NCBI GenBank assembly: GCA_003450815.1
Contig: DMES01000002.1
Span: 1 to 64,000 of the forward strand
Length of the DNA: 64,000 bases
Source of the DNA: Elusimicrobiota bacterium
GTDB taxonomy: Bacteria; Elusimicrobiota; Elusimicrobia; Elusimicrobiales; UBA9959
Direction: 5' to 3'
In this document: one piece after another, positions 6,984 through 13,903 of the stretch
How the letters are laid out: each line of letters opens with the position of its first letter
How positions within the stretch are numbered: position 1 is the first letter of the stretch
Notes under the pieces: generated by a model
Told to the model about the DNA's origin: nothing
The model's input: the letters and a program-made list of their open reading frames with translations, nothing else
Database searches by the model: none
Position numbers and translations under genes: made by a program

Positions 6984-9179
6984 ATGAATTCCGATGATCC
7001 AAAAATAAAGAAAGCCGTGGTTCCCCTTGAAGGCGTGCATTGCGCCTCCTGTGTGGCGCGCATTGAAAAGAGCCTGGGCAATACCCGCGGTATAGACCGC
7101 GTTTCAGTGCACCTTCCTTCAAAAACAGCTTTCCTTTTTTATGACCCCGCTTTGATCACCCCGCTTCAGATAGAGGGGAAAATTGAAGAACTCGGCTACA
7201 AGGCACTGGCTTTTTCAGAGTCAACGCTGAAGTCGGAAAGCGTGGCGGTGGAATCGCTCCTGCGCGAAAAAGACATGTTCCGCAACCGTTTCTGGCTTGC
7301 GGCCGGCGGAGCCTTGTTTTTGTTTTCAGGCGGTTTTTTTGATCTTTCCCCTTATACCGGCATGCCGGTTGCGGCTGTAGTCTGGCTTTGGGGAGGCCGG
7401 CATTTCCACCAGGGGATGTTTAAGTCTTTAAAGGCCAGAACAGCCAATATGGATACACTGGTTTCCATGAGTACCAGCGTTACTTTTTTTTACGGGGTGT
7501 TTGTCACTCTTTTCCCATCGGTCATCCCGGTTTCATATCACGCCCAGTGGCATGAAGTGGCTATGCTCATAGCTTTCATCAATCTGGGCCGCTGGCTTGA
7601 GGCCCGCTCAAAAAACAAGGCGGGAGAGGCGGTTTCGCGCCTTTTTTCAATTGTGCCCAAGTTCGCCCGCCGTCTTCGGGCGGGCGCCGAGGAAACCGTG
7701 CCGGTTTCAGATATAGTGCCCGGCGATATTGTCAGTCTGCGCCCCGGAGAGCAGGTTCCGGTGGACGGTGTGGTAAAGCGCGGCGCCTCGGCCCTTGATG
7801 AAAGCCTGCTCACCGGCGAGGTACTGCCGGTGGATAAGTTGCCCGGCTCAAAACTTTACGCCGGCACCATAAATAAAAACGGGGCTTTGGAATTTAAGGC
7901 CACCGGTGTCGGAGAGGATATGGTGCTGACAAAAATTATAAAAGCTGTGGCTGAGTCCCAGGCGGCAAAAAGTTCAATACAGCACCTAGTGGATAAAATT
8001 TCGGCCTGGTTCGTGCCGGCTGTTTTTTTTATAGCGGCTTTTTCAGCCGCCGTATGGCTGCGTTACGGAGAACCCTCCCAGGCGGTAAATGTCTTTGCCG
8101 CGGTACTCGCGGTGGCCTGCCCCTGCGCAATGGGGCTTGCGGTTCCCATGGCGATAGTGGTAGGTTTCGGACGCGCGGCAGCTTCAGGTATTCTTATAAG
8201 GAACCCTGATGTGCTTGAGCACGCGGCAAAAATTGACGCGGTTTTATTCGACAAGACGGGCACTTTGACCTCGGGGCTGCTTCGGGTAATAAATGTAAAA
8301 CCTAACGATATATCCGAAGGTTCATTCGTAGAATTGCTAGCGTCAGTGGAGGAAAAATCGGAACATCCGCTGGCGCACGCGGTGCGGCAATTCGCCGCTG
8401 AGCGCGGCATAAAACCGGAGACGCCCGCATCCTTTGAGGCGCTACCCGGGAAAGGCGTAAGGGTTAAGTTGTCGGCGGGCTTGGCGCTTGCGGGATCCGC
8501 CAAGTGGCTTGCGTATAAAGGCGTGTCTATACCGGAGTCCGCGCTTGCCGCGCTTGATGGAACAGAAGGTTCCGCCCTGTTCTTGGCGTTAAACGGCCAG
8601 TTTAAGGGATATGCCGAGTTTGGCGACGCTTTACGACCGGAGGCCCCGGCCGTGCTTCGCGCGCTGAGCGATATGGGAATTGAACCGGTGCTGGTTTCCG
8701 GCGACCGCCAAAAAGCGGTAATGGCTGTGGCGCAAAAGCTTTCCATAAAAACCTTTTACTCTGAAATATTCCCTGAGGAAAAACGGCGGATCTTGCTGCG
8801 CTACAAGGCCCTTGGCAGAAAGACGGCCATGGTCGGCGACGGATTTAACGACGCCGCGGCTCTTTCCGAGGCCGACATAGGAGTGGCCATGCGTTCAGGC
8901 GCCGATATCGCCGTGCGTGCGAGCGATATAACCCTTATGAATAACGACCTTTCTTCCCTGGTGGAAGCGGTCAAGCTTTCGAGGGCCATTAAAAAAGTGA
9001 TCAACCAGAATCTTTTCTGGGCTTTCGCGTACAATACCGTGCTTATCCCGCTTGCGGCCGGGGCGCTGTATCCTTCTTTGGGCTTTACCATCCCGCCCTA
9101 CTTTGCCGGCGGAGCCATGGCTTTAAGTTCGGTTTCTGTGGTAATTAATTCTCTCAGACTGAGAAAAATGAGAATATGA
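6984..9179 (+). CDS. copA: Copper-translocating P1B-type ATPase
   Basis: Inner-membrane pump exporting Cu(I) at the cost of ATP; 731 residues from the ATG at 6984 (an in-frame ATG at 6927 lies inside the previous gene). An N-terminal heavy-metal-associated domain has GVHCASC (Cys about 20 and 23). Then come the actuator loop with LTGEV, the membrane metal site CPCAMGLAVP, the phosphorylation motif DKTGTLTSG, the SEHPLAHAV signature of P1B pumps, GDGFNDAAAL, and two C-terminal membrane helices. CPC plus CxxC favours copper or silver. No dedicated regulator is adjacent. Confidence 0.93.
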   Translation: MNSDDPKIKKAVVPLEGVHCASCVARIEKSLGNTRGIDRVSVHLPSKTAFLFYDPALITPLQIEGKIEELGYKALAFSESTLKSESVAVESLLREKDMFRNRFWLAAGGALFLFSGGFFDLSPYTGMPVAAVVWLWGGRHFHQGMFKSLKARTANMDTLVSMSTSVTFFYGVFVTLFPSVIPVSYHAQWHEVAMLIAFINLGRWLEARSKNKAGEAVSRLFSIVPKFARRLRAGAEETVPVSDIVPGDIVSLRPGEQVPVDGVVKRGASALDESLLTGEVLPVDKLPGSKLYAGTINKNGALEFKATGVGEDMVLTKIIKAVAESQAAKSSIQHLVDKISAWFVPAVFFIAAFSAAVWLRYGEPSQAVNVFAAVLAVACPCAMGLAVPMAIVVGFGRAAASGILIRNPDVLEHAAKIDAVLFDKTGTLTSGLLRVINVKPNDISEGSFVELLASVEEKSEHPLAHAVRQFAAERGIKPETPASFEALPGKGVRVKLSAGLALAGSAKWLAYKGVSIPESALAALDGTEGSALFLALNGQFKGYAEFGDALRPEAPAVLRALSDMGIEPVLVSGDRQKAVMAVAQKLSIKTFYSEIFPEEKRRILLRYKALGRKTAMVGDGFNDAAALSEADIGVAMRSGADIAVRASDITLMNNDLSSLVEAVKLSRAIKKVINQNLFWAFAYNTVLIPLAAGALYPSLGFTIPPYFAGGAMALSSVSVVINSLRLRKMRI

Positions 9180-9237
9180 TTACACGGATTTAATACGGCG
9201 ATTACACAGATTGTATCTTGATCCCAGAAACAAAAGT
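9176..9237. repeat. 60-base repeat, copy A (GATTACACAGATT family)
   Basis: This stretch carries gattacacggattt and gattacacagatt and runs from the copA stop to just before queF. Its reverse complement is nearly identical to 10240-10301 (copy B): about 60 aligned bases with only a handful of differences. The two copies therefore bracket queF, the structured RNA region and tRNA-Val as inverted repeats about 1 kb apart. Confidence 0.85.
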
Positions 9238-9253
9238 TGGCGAAGGAGTATAT

Positions 9254-9664
9254 ATGAAAACAAAGTTCGGCTATACTTCGGGCCAGGCCCGCAGCGTGGG
9301 GAAAATAACACTGCCGAGTATTGAGGCCTGGGAAAACCAGTACAGACGGGATTACACTATAAAGATAGTCCACCCGGAATTTACCTCCGTCTGCCCGAAA
9401 ACAGGTTTGCCTGATTTCGGCACGATTACTGTTGAATATATCCCGGGGAAAATGGTGCTGGAACTTAAGTCGCTTAAGTATTATTTCCTGCAATACCGAA
9501 ATATCGGTATTTTTATGGAAAATATAGCGAACCGTGTTCTTGACGATGTGGTGCGGGCTATAAAGCCAAAAAGCTGTACGGTAACCGGAGAGTTCACCCC
9601 CAGAGGCGGCTTACGCTCAGTAATAACCGCACAATACAAGAGAAAACCCCAAAAAATCAGATAA
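9254..9664 (+). CDS. queF: NADPH-dependent 7-cyano-7-deazaguanine reductase, type I QueF
   Basis: Reduces preQ0 to preQ1 in queuosine biosynthesis. 136 residues from the ATG at 9254, chosen because aaggag lies 7 bases upstream; the ATG at 9218 has no ribosome site and reads through the repeat. Family motifs: TSVCPKTGLPDFG with catalytic Cys47 and Asp54, then ELKSLKYYF, with the nitrile reductase core extending to the C-terminus. The length fits the short unimodular subfamily. Other queuosine genes are not in the window. The stop is part of a strong hairpin. Confidence 0.92.
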   Translation: MKTKFGYTSGQARSVGKITLPSIEAWENQYRRDYTIKIVHPEFTSVCPKTGLPDFGTITVEYIPGKMVLELKSLKYYFLQYRNIGIFMENIANRVLDDVVRAIKPKSCTVTGEFTPRGGLRSVITAQYKRKPQKIR

Positions 9665-9686
9665 AATGTTGCTTCAACATTTTATT
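9663..9686 (+). terminator. Hairpin terminator after queF
   Basis: Arms aaaatgttg (9663-9671) and caacatttt (9675-9683) pair perfectly over a 3-base loop and end in a T-rich tract. The stem begins inside the queF stop codon. Confidence 0.65.
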
Positions 9687-9709
9687 AGGATTTGCGAAAA
9701 GAATGCGGG

Positions 9710-9738
9710 TTGCCGTCCTAAAAAATATATTATAAAAT
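9710..9738 (+). promoter_or_regulatory. Sigma-70-type promoter before the structured RNA region
   Basis: TTGCCG at 9710-9715 and TAAAAT at 9733-9738 are separated by 17 bases, in an A/T-rich spacer. Initiation would fall near 9745. No protein start follows for about 570 bases, so it probably drives an RNA. Confidence 0.55.
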
Positions 9739-9744
9739 CACAGT

Positions 9745-9985
9745 AAGAGATATCGCTCTTCTGTGCAGTGCGGGCGGGGTGCGATAGGCCCGTGCGAATA
9801 CCTTCGTTAGAGAGCACGGGTTCCTTTTAGGAGAGGTTCAGTGAGCGTTTCCGGCTTAATGCCGGAATAGCGAACGACGAAGGGGAGCTTAGCTCCCCTC
9901 GTGGAGCACCGGGCCGCGATACCTTTTAAGGCCCGGCGGTTAATCCGCCCCGAACGCTGTGCAGTGCGGGCGGGGTGCGACAGAG
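9745..9985 (+). ncRNA. Candidate structured non-coding RNA of unknown family
   Basis: This GC-rich stretch between queF and tRNA-Val has no credible ORF but several exact hairpins: cccgtgc with gcacggg (near 9790-9820), ttccggc with gccggaa (near 9850-9868), and aggggagc with gctcccct (near 9882-9900), plus a ggcgg/ccgcc pair near 9930-9950. A promoter lies just upstream. I looked for RNase P (GAGGAAAGTCC), SRP RNA (GGAAGCAGC) and tmRNA ends and found none; 6S RNA cannot be excluded by eye. Alternatively it is the 5' leader of the tRNA-Val transcript or the remnant of an inserted element, since a 24-base direct repeat bounds it. Confidence 0.45.
9761..9980. repeat. Pair of exact 24-base direct repeats bounding the structured region
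   Basis: The same 24 bases, beginning ctgtgcagtgcggg, occur at 9761-9784 and 9957-9980, 196 bases apart. Each is followed within a few bases by ggccc. The second copy abuts a truncated copy of the tRNA-Val 5' half. This looks like duplication of a segment or target-site-like flanks of an insertion. Confidence 0.8.
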
Positions 9986-10019
9986 GCCCAGTTGGCGCAG
10001 CGGGTAGTGCCCTGGGAAA
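9986..10019 (+). pseudogene. Truncated duplicate of the tRNA-Val 5' half
   Basis: Bases from 9986 (gcccagttggcgcagcgg) repeat the acceptor 5' strand and D-arm of the intact tRNA-Val 84 bases downstream, with one extra g and a t for c in the D-stem. The sequence then diverges after ccctgggaaag. No T-arm or 3' acceptor strand follows, so it cannot fold as a tRNA. Confidence 0.7.
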
Positions 10020-10069
10020 GTATGACACAGTCGGCATAGCTATTTTCCGGAGCCCGCAAAGCGGTTTTT

Positions 10070-10144
10070 GCCCAGTTGGCGCAGCGGTAGCGCGTTCCCT
10101 TGACATGGGAAAGGTCACAGGTTCGATCCCTGTACTGGGCACCA
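10070..10144 (+). tRNA. tRNA-Val (anticodon GAC), CCA encoded
   Basis: The cloverleaf was read directly. Acceptor gcccagt (10070-10076) pairs with actgggc (10134-10140). The D-stem is gcgc/gcgc. The anticodon stem ttccc/gggaa encloses loop ttgacat with anticodon GAC. The T-arm is acagg-ttcgatc-cctgt. The discriminator is A, followed by a genomically encoded CCA (10142-10144). It decodes GTC/GTT. Confidence 0.95.
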
Positions 10145-10149
10145 TTTTT

Positions 10150-10176
10150 AGTTCCTGCTCTAACAGCAGCAGGAAC
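10150..10176 (+). terminator. Hairpin downstream of tRNA-Val
   Basis: gttcctgct (10150-10158) pairs with agcaggaac over an 8-base loop. A T run precedes rather than follows the stem, so termination efficiency is uncertain; it may also aid 3' processing of the tRNA. Confidence 0.45.
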
Positions 10177-10179
10177 AAT

Positions 10180-10301
10180 GATTACACAGATTACCGGGGA
10201 AGATTACACAGGTTAAGATGTAGTAGTTTGGTTTTACAGCTTTTGTTTCAGAAATCAAGATGCAATCTGTGTAATCGTCGTGTTAAATCCGTGTAATCAT
10301 A
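10180..10301. repeat. GATTACACAGATT-type inverted repeat, including copy B
   Basis: The left part (10180-10216) has gattacacagatt and gattacacaggtt in direct orientation. The right part (10240-10301) has aatctgtgtaatc and aatccgtgtaatc and is the near-exact reverse complement of copy A (9176-9237). The 165 bases between the tRNA-Val CCA end (10144) and thrS hold only this repeat and the preceding hairpin. Confidence 0.85.
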
Positions 10302-10309
10302 ATTCTTTT

Positions 10310-12079
10310 ATGGTAGAAGAAAAACCTGAAAATTATGTTGAAAAAATGCGCCATTCGCTGTCGCATGTCATGGCGGAGGCAGTGGTGGAGCTTTTCCCCG
10401 ACACGAAACTGGGTATCGGGCCGGCCATAGAGAACGGTTTTTATTACGATTTTGACACCCCTCATCATTTCGTCCCCGATGATTTGCCCGCCATAGAAAA
10501 GAAAATGCGCCATATTATAGCCCAGGCGCAGAAATTTGAGCGGTCAGAAATGCCGAAGGAAGAAGCGCTAAAGTATTTCAGCGGTCGGGGTGAAAAGTAC
10601 AAAGTGGAACTGGTCAGCGACCTGACCGACGGCACTATCAGCATTTATAAAAACGGGCCTTTTTCGGACCTGTGCAAGGGACCGCATGTAGAGCATACCG
10701 GCAAGATCAAGGCCTTTAAGCTTATGTCTATCGCCGGCGCTTACTGGCGCGGCAACGAAGCGAACCCGATGCTTCAGCGCATATACGGCGTGGCCTTTGA
10801 AACTCCGACGGAACTTGACGCCTATATTAAAATGCAGGAGGAGGCGGCAAAGCGCGACCATCGTAAGCTTGGCAAGCAGCAGGAGATTTTTGTCTTTGAC
10901 GATGATGTCGGCCCCGGGCTTCCTCTTTGGCTGCCCAACGGCGCTGTGATAATAGAGGAGCTTGAGCGGCTGGCCAAGGAAACCGAGGCCGCCAGCGGCT
11001 ATCAACGCGTAAAAACGCCGCATATCTGCAAAGAGACTTTGTACCGAAAAAGCGGCCACCTGCCGTATTATGCGGAAAGCATGTTCCCCGCGATGGATAT
11101 TGACGGGCAGAAATATTACCTGAAGCCGATGAACTGCCCGCACCACCACAAGATATACGGCGCCAAGCCCCGCAGCTACCGCGACCTGCCCGTGCGCCTG
11201 GCCGAGTACGGCACCTGCTACCGCTACGAACAGTCCGGAGAGCTTTTTGGCTTGATGCGCGTGCGCTCGATGCAGATGAACGACGCTCACATCTATTGCA
11301 CACCGGAGCAGTTTCAGGAGGAGTTCCTGGCGGTCTGCCGCATGTATCTTGGCTACTTTAAGATCTTCGGCATAGAAAAGTATGTTATGCGTTTCAGCAC
11401 GCATTCAGACGAAGGGTTGGGCAAGAAATATGTGGATAACAAAGAGATGTGGCAGTCCACGGAAAAAATGGTCCATGAGGCCTTGGTTAACGGAGGGTTG
11501 CCGTTCAAGGAAATCCCCAACGAGGCCGCATTTTACGGCCCGAAGATAGATGTCCAGATCTGGAGCGCCATAGGCAAAGAGTTCTCTTTGGCAACCAACC
11601 AGGTGGACTTTGCCGTGCCGGGCCGCTTCGGCCTGGTGTATAAAGACAAGGACGGTACTGAAAAGACTCCGCTGTGCATACATCGCGCGCCGCTGGGCAC
11701 ACATGAGCGCTTTGTGGGATTTCTTCTGGAGCATTTCGCCGGCCACTTCCCCTTGTGGCTTGCTCCCACGCAGGTGAAAATTTTAACCATTACTTCAAAC
11801 GAAGAGGATTATGTCCGCGGGATTTCAGATAAACTGAAAGCTGAGGGCTTCAGGGTTTCGCTTGACCTTGGCGCCGATACCATCGGCTCCAAAGTGCGCC
11901 TTGCTGCCATAGAAAAACCTGCCTGCACGCTGATAGCCGGCAAGAAGGAGAAGGCGGAAGGCACCATCGCCCTGCGGCTTAAAGGCGGCAAAAACCTTTA
12001 CGGCCTTAAGCCGGATGAGGTTATAGCTAATCTCAAAAAAGAAAGGGACAGCCGCGCGCTCGTCAGCGTGTATATTTAG
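10310..12079 (+). CDS. thrS: Threonyl-tRNA synthetase lacking the TGS domain
   Basis: Charges tRNA-Thr; class II synthetase of 589 residues from the ATG at 10310 (an in-frame TTG/ATG further up lies in the repeat and is unlikely). The first 10 residues lead straight into the editing domain HSLSHVMAEAV (HxxxH) with SDLCKGPH, so the usual about 60-residue N-terminal TGS domain is absent. The catalytic core has KPMNCPHHHKIY (Cys zinc ligand), RLAEYGTCYRYEQSGELFGL and RVRSMQMNDAHIYC; the anticodon-binding domain begins near VKILTITSNEEDY. No ribosome site is apparent. It is followed closely by rfbC. Confidence 0.95.
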   Translation: MVEEKPENYVEKMRHSLSHVMAEAVVELFPDTKLGIGPAIENGFYYDFDTPHHFVPDDLPAIEKKMRHIIAQAQKFERSEMPKEEALKYFSGRGEKYKVELVSDLTDGTISIYKNGPFSDLCKGPHVEHTGKIKAFKLMSIAGAYWRGNEANPMLQRIYGVAFETPTELDAYIKMQEEAAKRDHRKLGKQQEIFVFDDDVGPGLPLWLPNGAVIIEELERLAKETEAASGYQRVKTPHICKETLYRKSGHLPYYAESMFPAMDIDGQKYYLKPMNCPHHHKIYGAKPRSYRDLPVRLAEYGTCYRYEQSGELFGLMRVRSMQMNDAHIYCTPEQFQEEFLAVCRMYLGYFKIFGIEKYVMRFSTHSDEGLGKKYVDNKEMWQSTEKMVHEALVNGGLPFKEIPNEAAFYGPKIDVQIWSAIGKEFSLATNQVDFAVPGRFGLVYKDKDGTEKTPLCIHRAPLGTHERFVGFLLEHFAGHFPLWLAPTQVKILTITSNEEDYVRGISDKLKAEGFRVSLDLGADTIGSKVRLAAIEKPACTLIAGKKEKAEGTIALRLKGGKNLYGLKPDEVIANLKKERDSRALVSVYI

Positions 12080-12104
12080 ATAACCTGGGGGATGGTAATA
12101 TAGC

Positions 12105-12683
12105 ATGCGCTTTAAATTCACAAAGCTGAAACTTAGAGGACTCGTTCTTGTGGAACCGGAAGTAGGCAGCGATGCGCGGGGCACATTTTCAGAAATATAT
12201 AAAAGCTCCGTATTCAGCAAAGCCGGCATTAAAGAAACTTTTGTGCAGGATAACCGTTCCGTTTCACAAAAAGGCGTGTTGCGCGGCCTGCACTATCAGC
12301 GCCGACCGTTTGCGCAGGCAAAACTGGTGAGCTGCGGCAGGGGGCGTGTTTTAGATGTGGCCGTGGATTTGCGTCGTGGGTCAAAAACATTCAAAAAGTG
12401 GTTCGGTGTGGAGCTTTCGGGCGAAAATCGCCTTTCGCTTTTTATCCCGGCGGGTTTTGCCCATGGTTTTCTGGCGCTTGAGGATGGTTCCGAACTCACT
12501 TATAAATGTTCAAAAGAGTACGCCCCCGCATATGATGCGGGCATAAGGTGGGATGACCCCGCGGTAGGGGTAAAATGGCCGGTTAAAAAACCGCGGCTCT
12601 CCGAAAAAGACAGCAATTTGCCGGTTTTATCCGCCGTAAAATCCCGGCGGATTCGTCAAAAAGTATGGCGGAAAGAGCGCTAA
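12105..12683 (+). CDS. rfbC: dTDP-4-dehydrorhamnose 3,5-epimerase
   Basis: Cupin-fold epimerase acting at C3 and C5 of dTDP-4-keto-6-deoxyglucose on the way to dTDP-L-rhamnose. 192 residues. Key residues: RGLHYQ with catalytic base His63, Tyr133 in LTYKCSKEY, the IPAGFAHGF loop, and GIRWDDPAVGVKWP near the C-terminus. It lies 98 bases upstream of rfbB. No rfbA is in the window, so activation of glucose-1-phosphate with dTTP must be encoded elsewhere. Confidence 0.92.
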   Translation: MRFKFTKLKLRGLVLVEPEVGSDARGTFSEIYKSSVFSKAGIKETFVQDNRSVSQKGVLRGLHYQRRPFAQAKLVSCGRGRVLDVAVDLRRGSKTFKKWFGVELSGENRLSLFIPAGFAHGFLALEDGSELTYKCSKEYAPAYDAGIRWDDPAVGVKWPVKKPRLSEKDSNLPVLSAVKSRRIRQKVWRKER

Positions 12684-12780
12684 CCTGTGAGGTTAAGGTG
12701 AATGGCTAGAGGTATATCGGCTTCCTAAAAGCCTAACTGCCTACAAGCCTGGCCACCTGAAAAATCAGGAGTGTTTCATA

Positions 12781-13863
12781 ATGACTAAAACCATGCTTGT
12801 TACAGGCGGTGCGGGGTTTATCGGCTCAAACTTTATTCGTTTTGTTTTTGAAAAAACCGGGTTTAAAGGGCGGATAGTAAATTTTGACAAACTTACTTAC
12901 GCCGGCCTGCGCGGGAATCTAAGCGATATAGAACGCCGCTTCGGCCCCAAACGGTATGTTTTTATAAAGGGAGACATTTGCAACTTTAAAAAAGTTAATG
13001 CGGTGATTAGAAAATACGATGTTTCAGTAATAGTCAATTTCGCGGCAGAGACCCATGTCGACCGCTCTATACACGGCCCGAGAGAGTTTATAGAAACCAA
13101 TATAACCGGCGCCTTTAACCTGCTTGAGTGCGCCCGGGCCAACTGGAAAAACAGGAAAGACGTCCGGTTCCACCACATCAGCACCGACGAGGTGTTTGGT
13201 TCGCTCGGGAAGACCGGCCGCTTCATGGAAACCACGCCTTACGATCCCAGAAGCCCGTATTCGGCCGCGAAAGCTTCATCCGATCACCTTGCGCGGGCTT
13301 ATTTCCACACTTACGGCCTGCCGGTCACTATTTCCAACTGCTCTAATAATTACGGGCCTTACCAGCATCCGGAAAAACTCATCCCGCTGGCGCTTCTTAA
13401 AGCTGTTGACGGCGAGCCCATACCGGTTTATGGCGACGGTGGAAATACGCGCGACTGGCTGTTTGTGGAGGACCACTGCCGGGCCATCTGGGTTATTCTC
13501 AGGCGCGGCAGACCCGGAGAAACATATAATGTGGGCGGCAACTGTGAAAAAAGAAATCTTGAAACCTTGAGGGCGTTATTCCGGGCCCTTGAAAAACTTA
13601 AGCCCTCCGTTAAAAATCAGATGCTTAAAGGGTGCCGCTACGAAGAGCTGATAACTTTTGTGAAAGACCGCGCCGGGCATGATCGACGCTATGCAATAGA
13701 TTCCGGGAAAATCAAGAGAGAATTGGGCTGGAAACCTCGCTTCGGCTTTAGCGAAGGTCTTGAAGCGACTGTCGCCTGGTATCTGGCGCATGGCAGCCGG
13801 CTGAAAAAAACCGTGGCCGCGTCCTATCGTGCCTGGCTGAAAAAGAACTATATTTTGCGCTGA
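12781..13863 (+). CDS. rfbB: dTDP-glucose 4,6-dehydratase
   Basis: Extended short-chain dehydrogenase that converts dTDP-glucose to dTDP-4-keto-6-deoxyglucose. 360 residues: NAD-binding GGAGFIGSNF at the N-terminus, HHISTDEVFGSL with the catalytic Asp/Glu pair, SPYSAAKASSDHL with the Tyr-Lys pair, and NCSNNYGPYQHPEKLIPL. It pairs with rfbC upstream. The 97 bases before it contain weak 8-base periodicity but no clear regulatory site; a caggag-like RBS sits just before the ATG. Confidence 0.94.
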   Translation: MTKTMLVTGGAGFIGSNFIRFVFEKTGFKGRIVNFDKLTYAGLRGNLSDIERRFGPKRYVFIKGDICNFKKVNAVIRKYDVSVIVNFAAETHVDRSIHGPREFIETNITGAFNLLECARANWKNRKDVRFHHISTDEVFGSLGKTGRFMETTPYDPRSPYSAAKASSDHLARAYFHTYGLPVTISNCSNNYGPYQHPEKLIPLALLKAVDGEPIPVYGDGGNTRDWLFVEDHCRAIWVILRRGRPGETYNVGGNCEKRNLETLRALFRALEKLKPSVKNQMLKGCRYEELITFVKDRAGHDRRYAIDSGKIKRELGWKPRFGFSEGLEATVAWYLAHGSRLKKTVAASYRAWLKKNYILR

Positions 13864-13903
13864 AAAAGTGTCTCCCCCTTAATTTGCTGAAATTTGATAA
13901 TTT

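Noticed and set aside
9745..9985. RNase P RNA, SRP RNA or tmRNA
   Set aside because: The diagnostic core motifs of each are absent and the 3' end does not form a tRNA-like domain of its own.
9807..10178. Minus-strand open frame of 123 codons containing STGIEPVTFPMSRERATAAPTG
   Set aside because: It is antisense to tRNA-Val and the structured RNA region; this phrase is a well-known spurious translation of tRNA genes.
10568..11404. 278-codon minus-strand frame within thrS
   Set aside because: It is fully antisense to conserved ThrRS motifs; the translation has no recognisable domain.
12684..12780. Possible further octamer array before rfbB (aagcctaa, ctgcctac, aagcctgg, ccacctga)
   Set aside because: Only four loosely similar units on one side, with an unclear opposite arm; too weak to list with the others.
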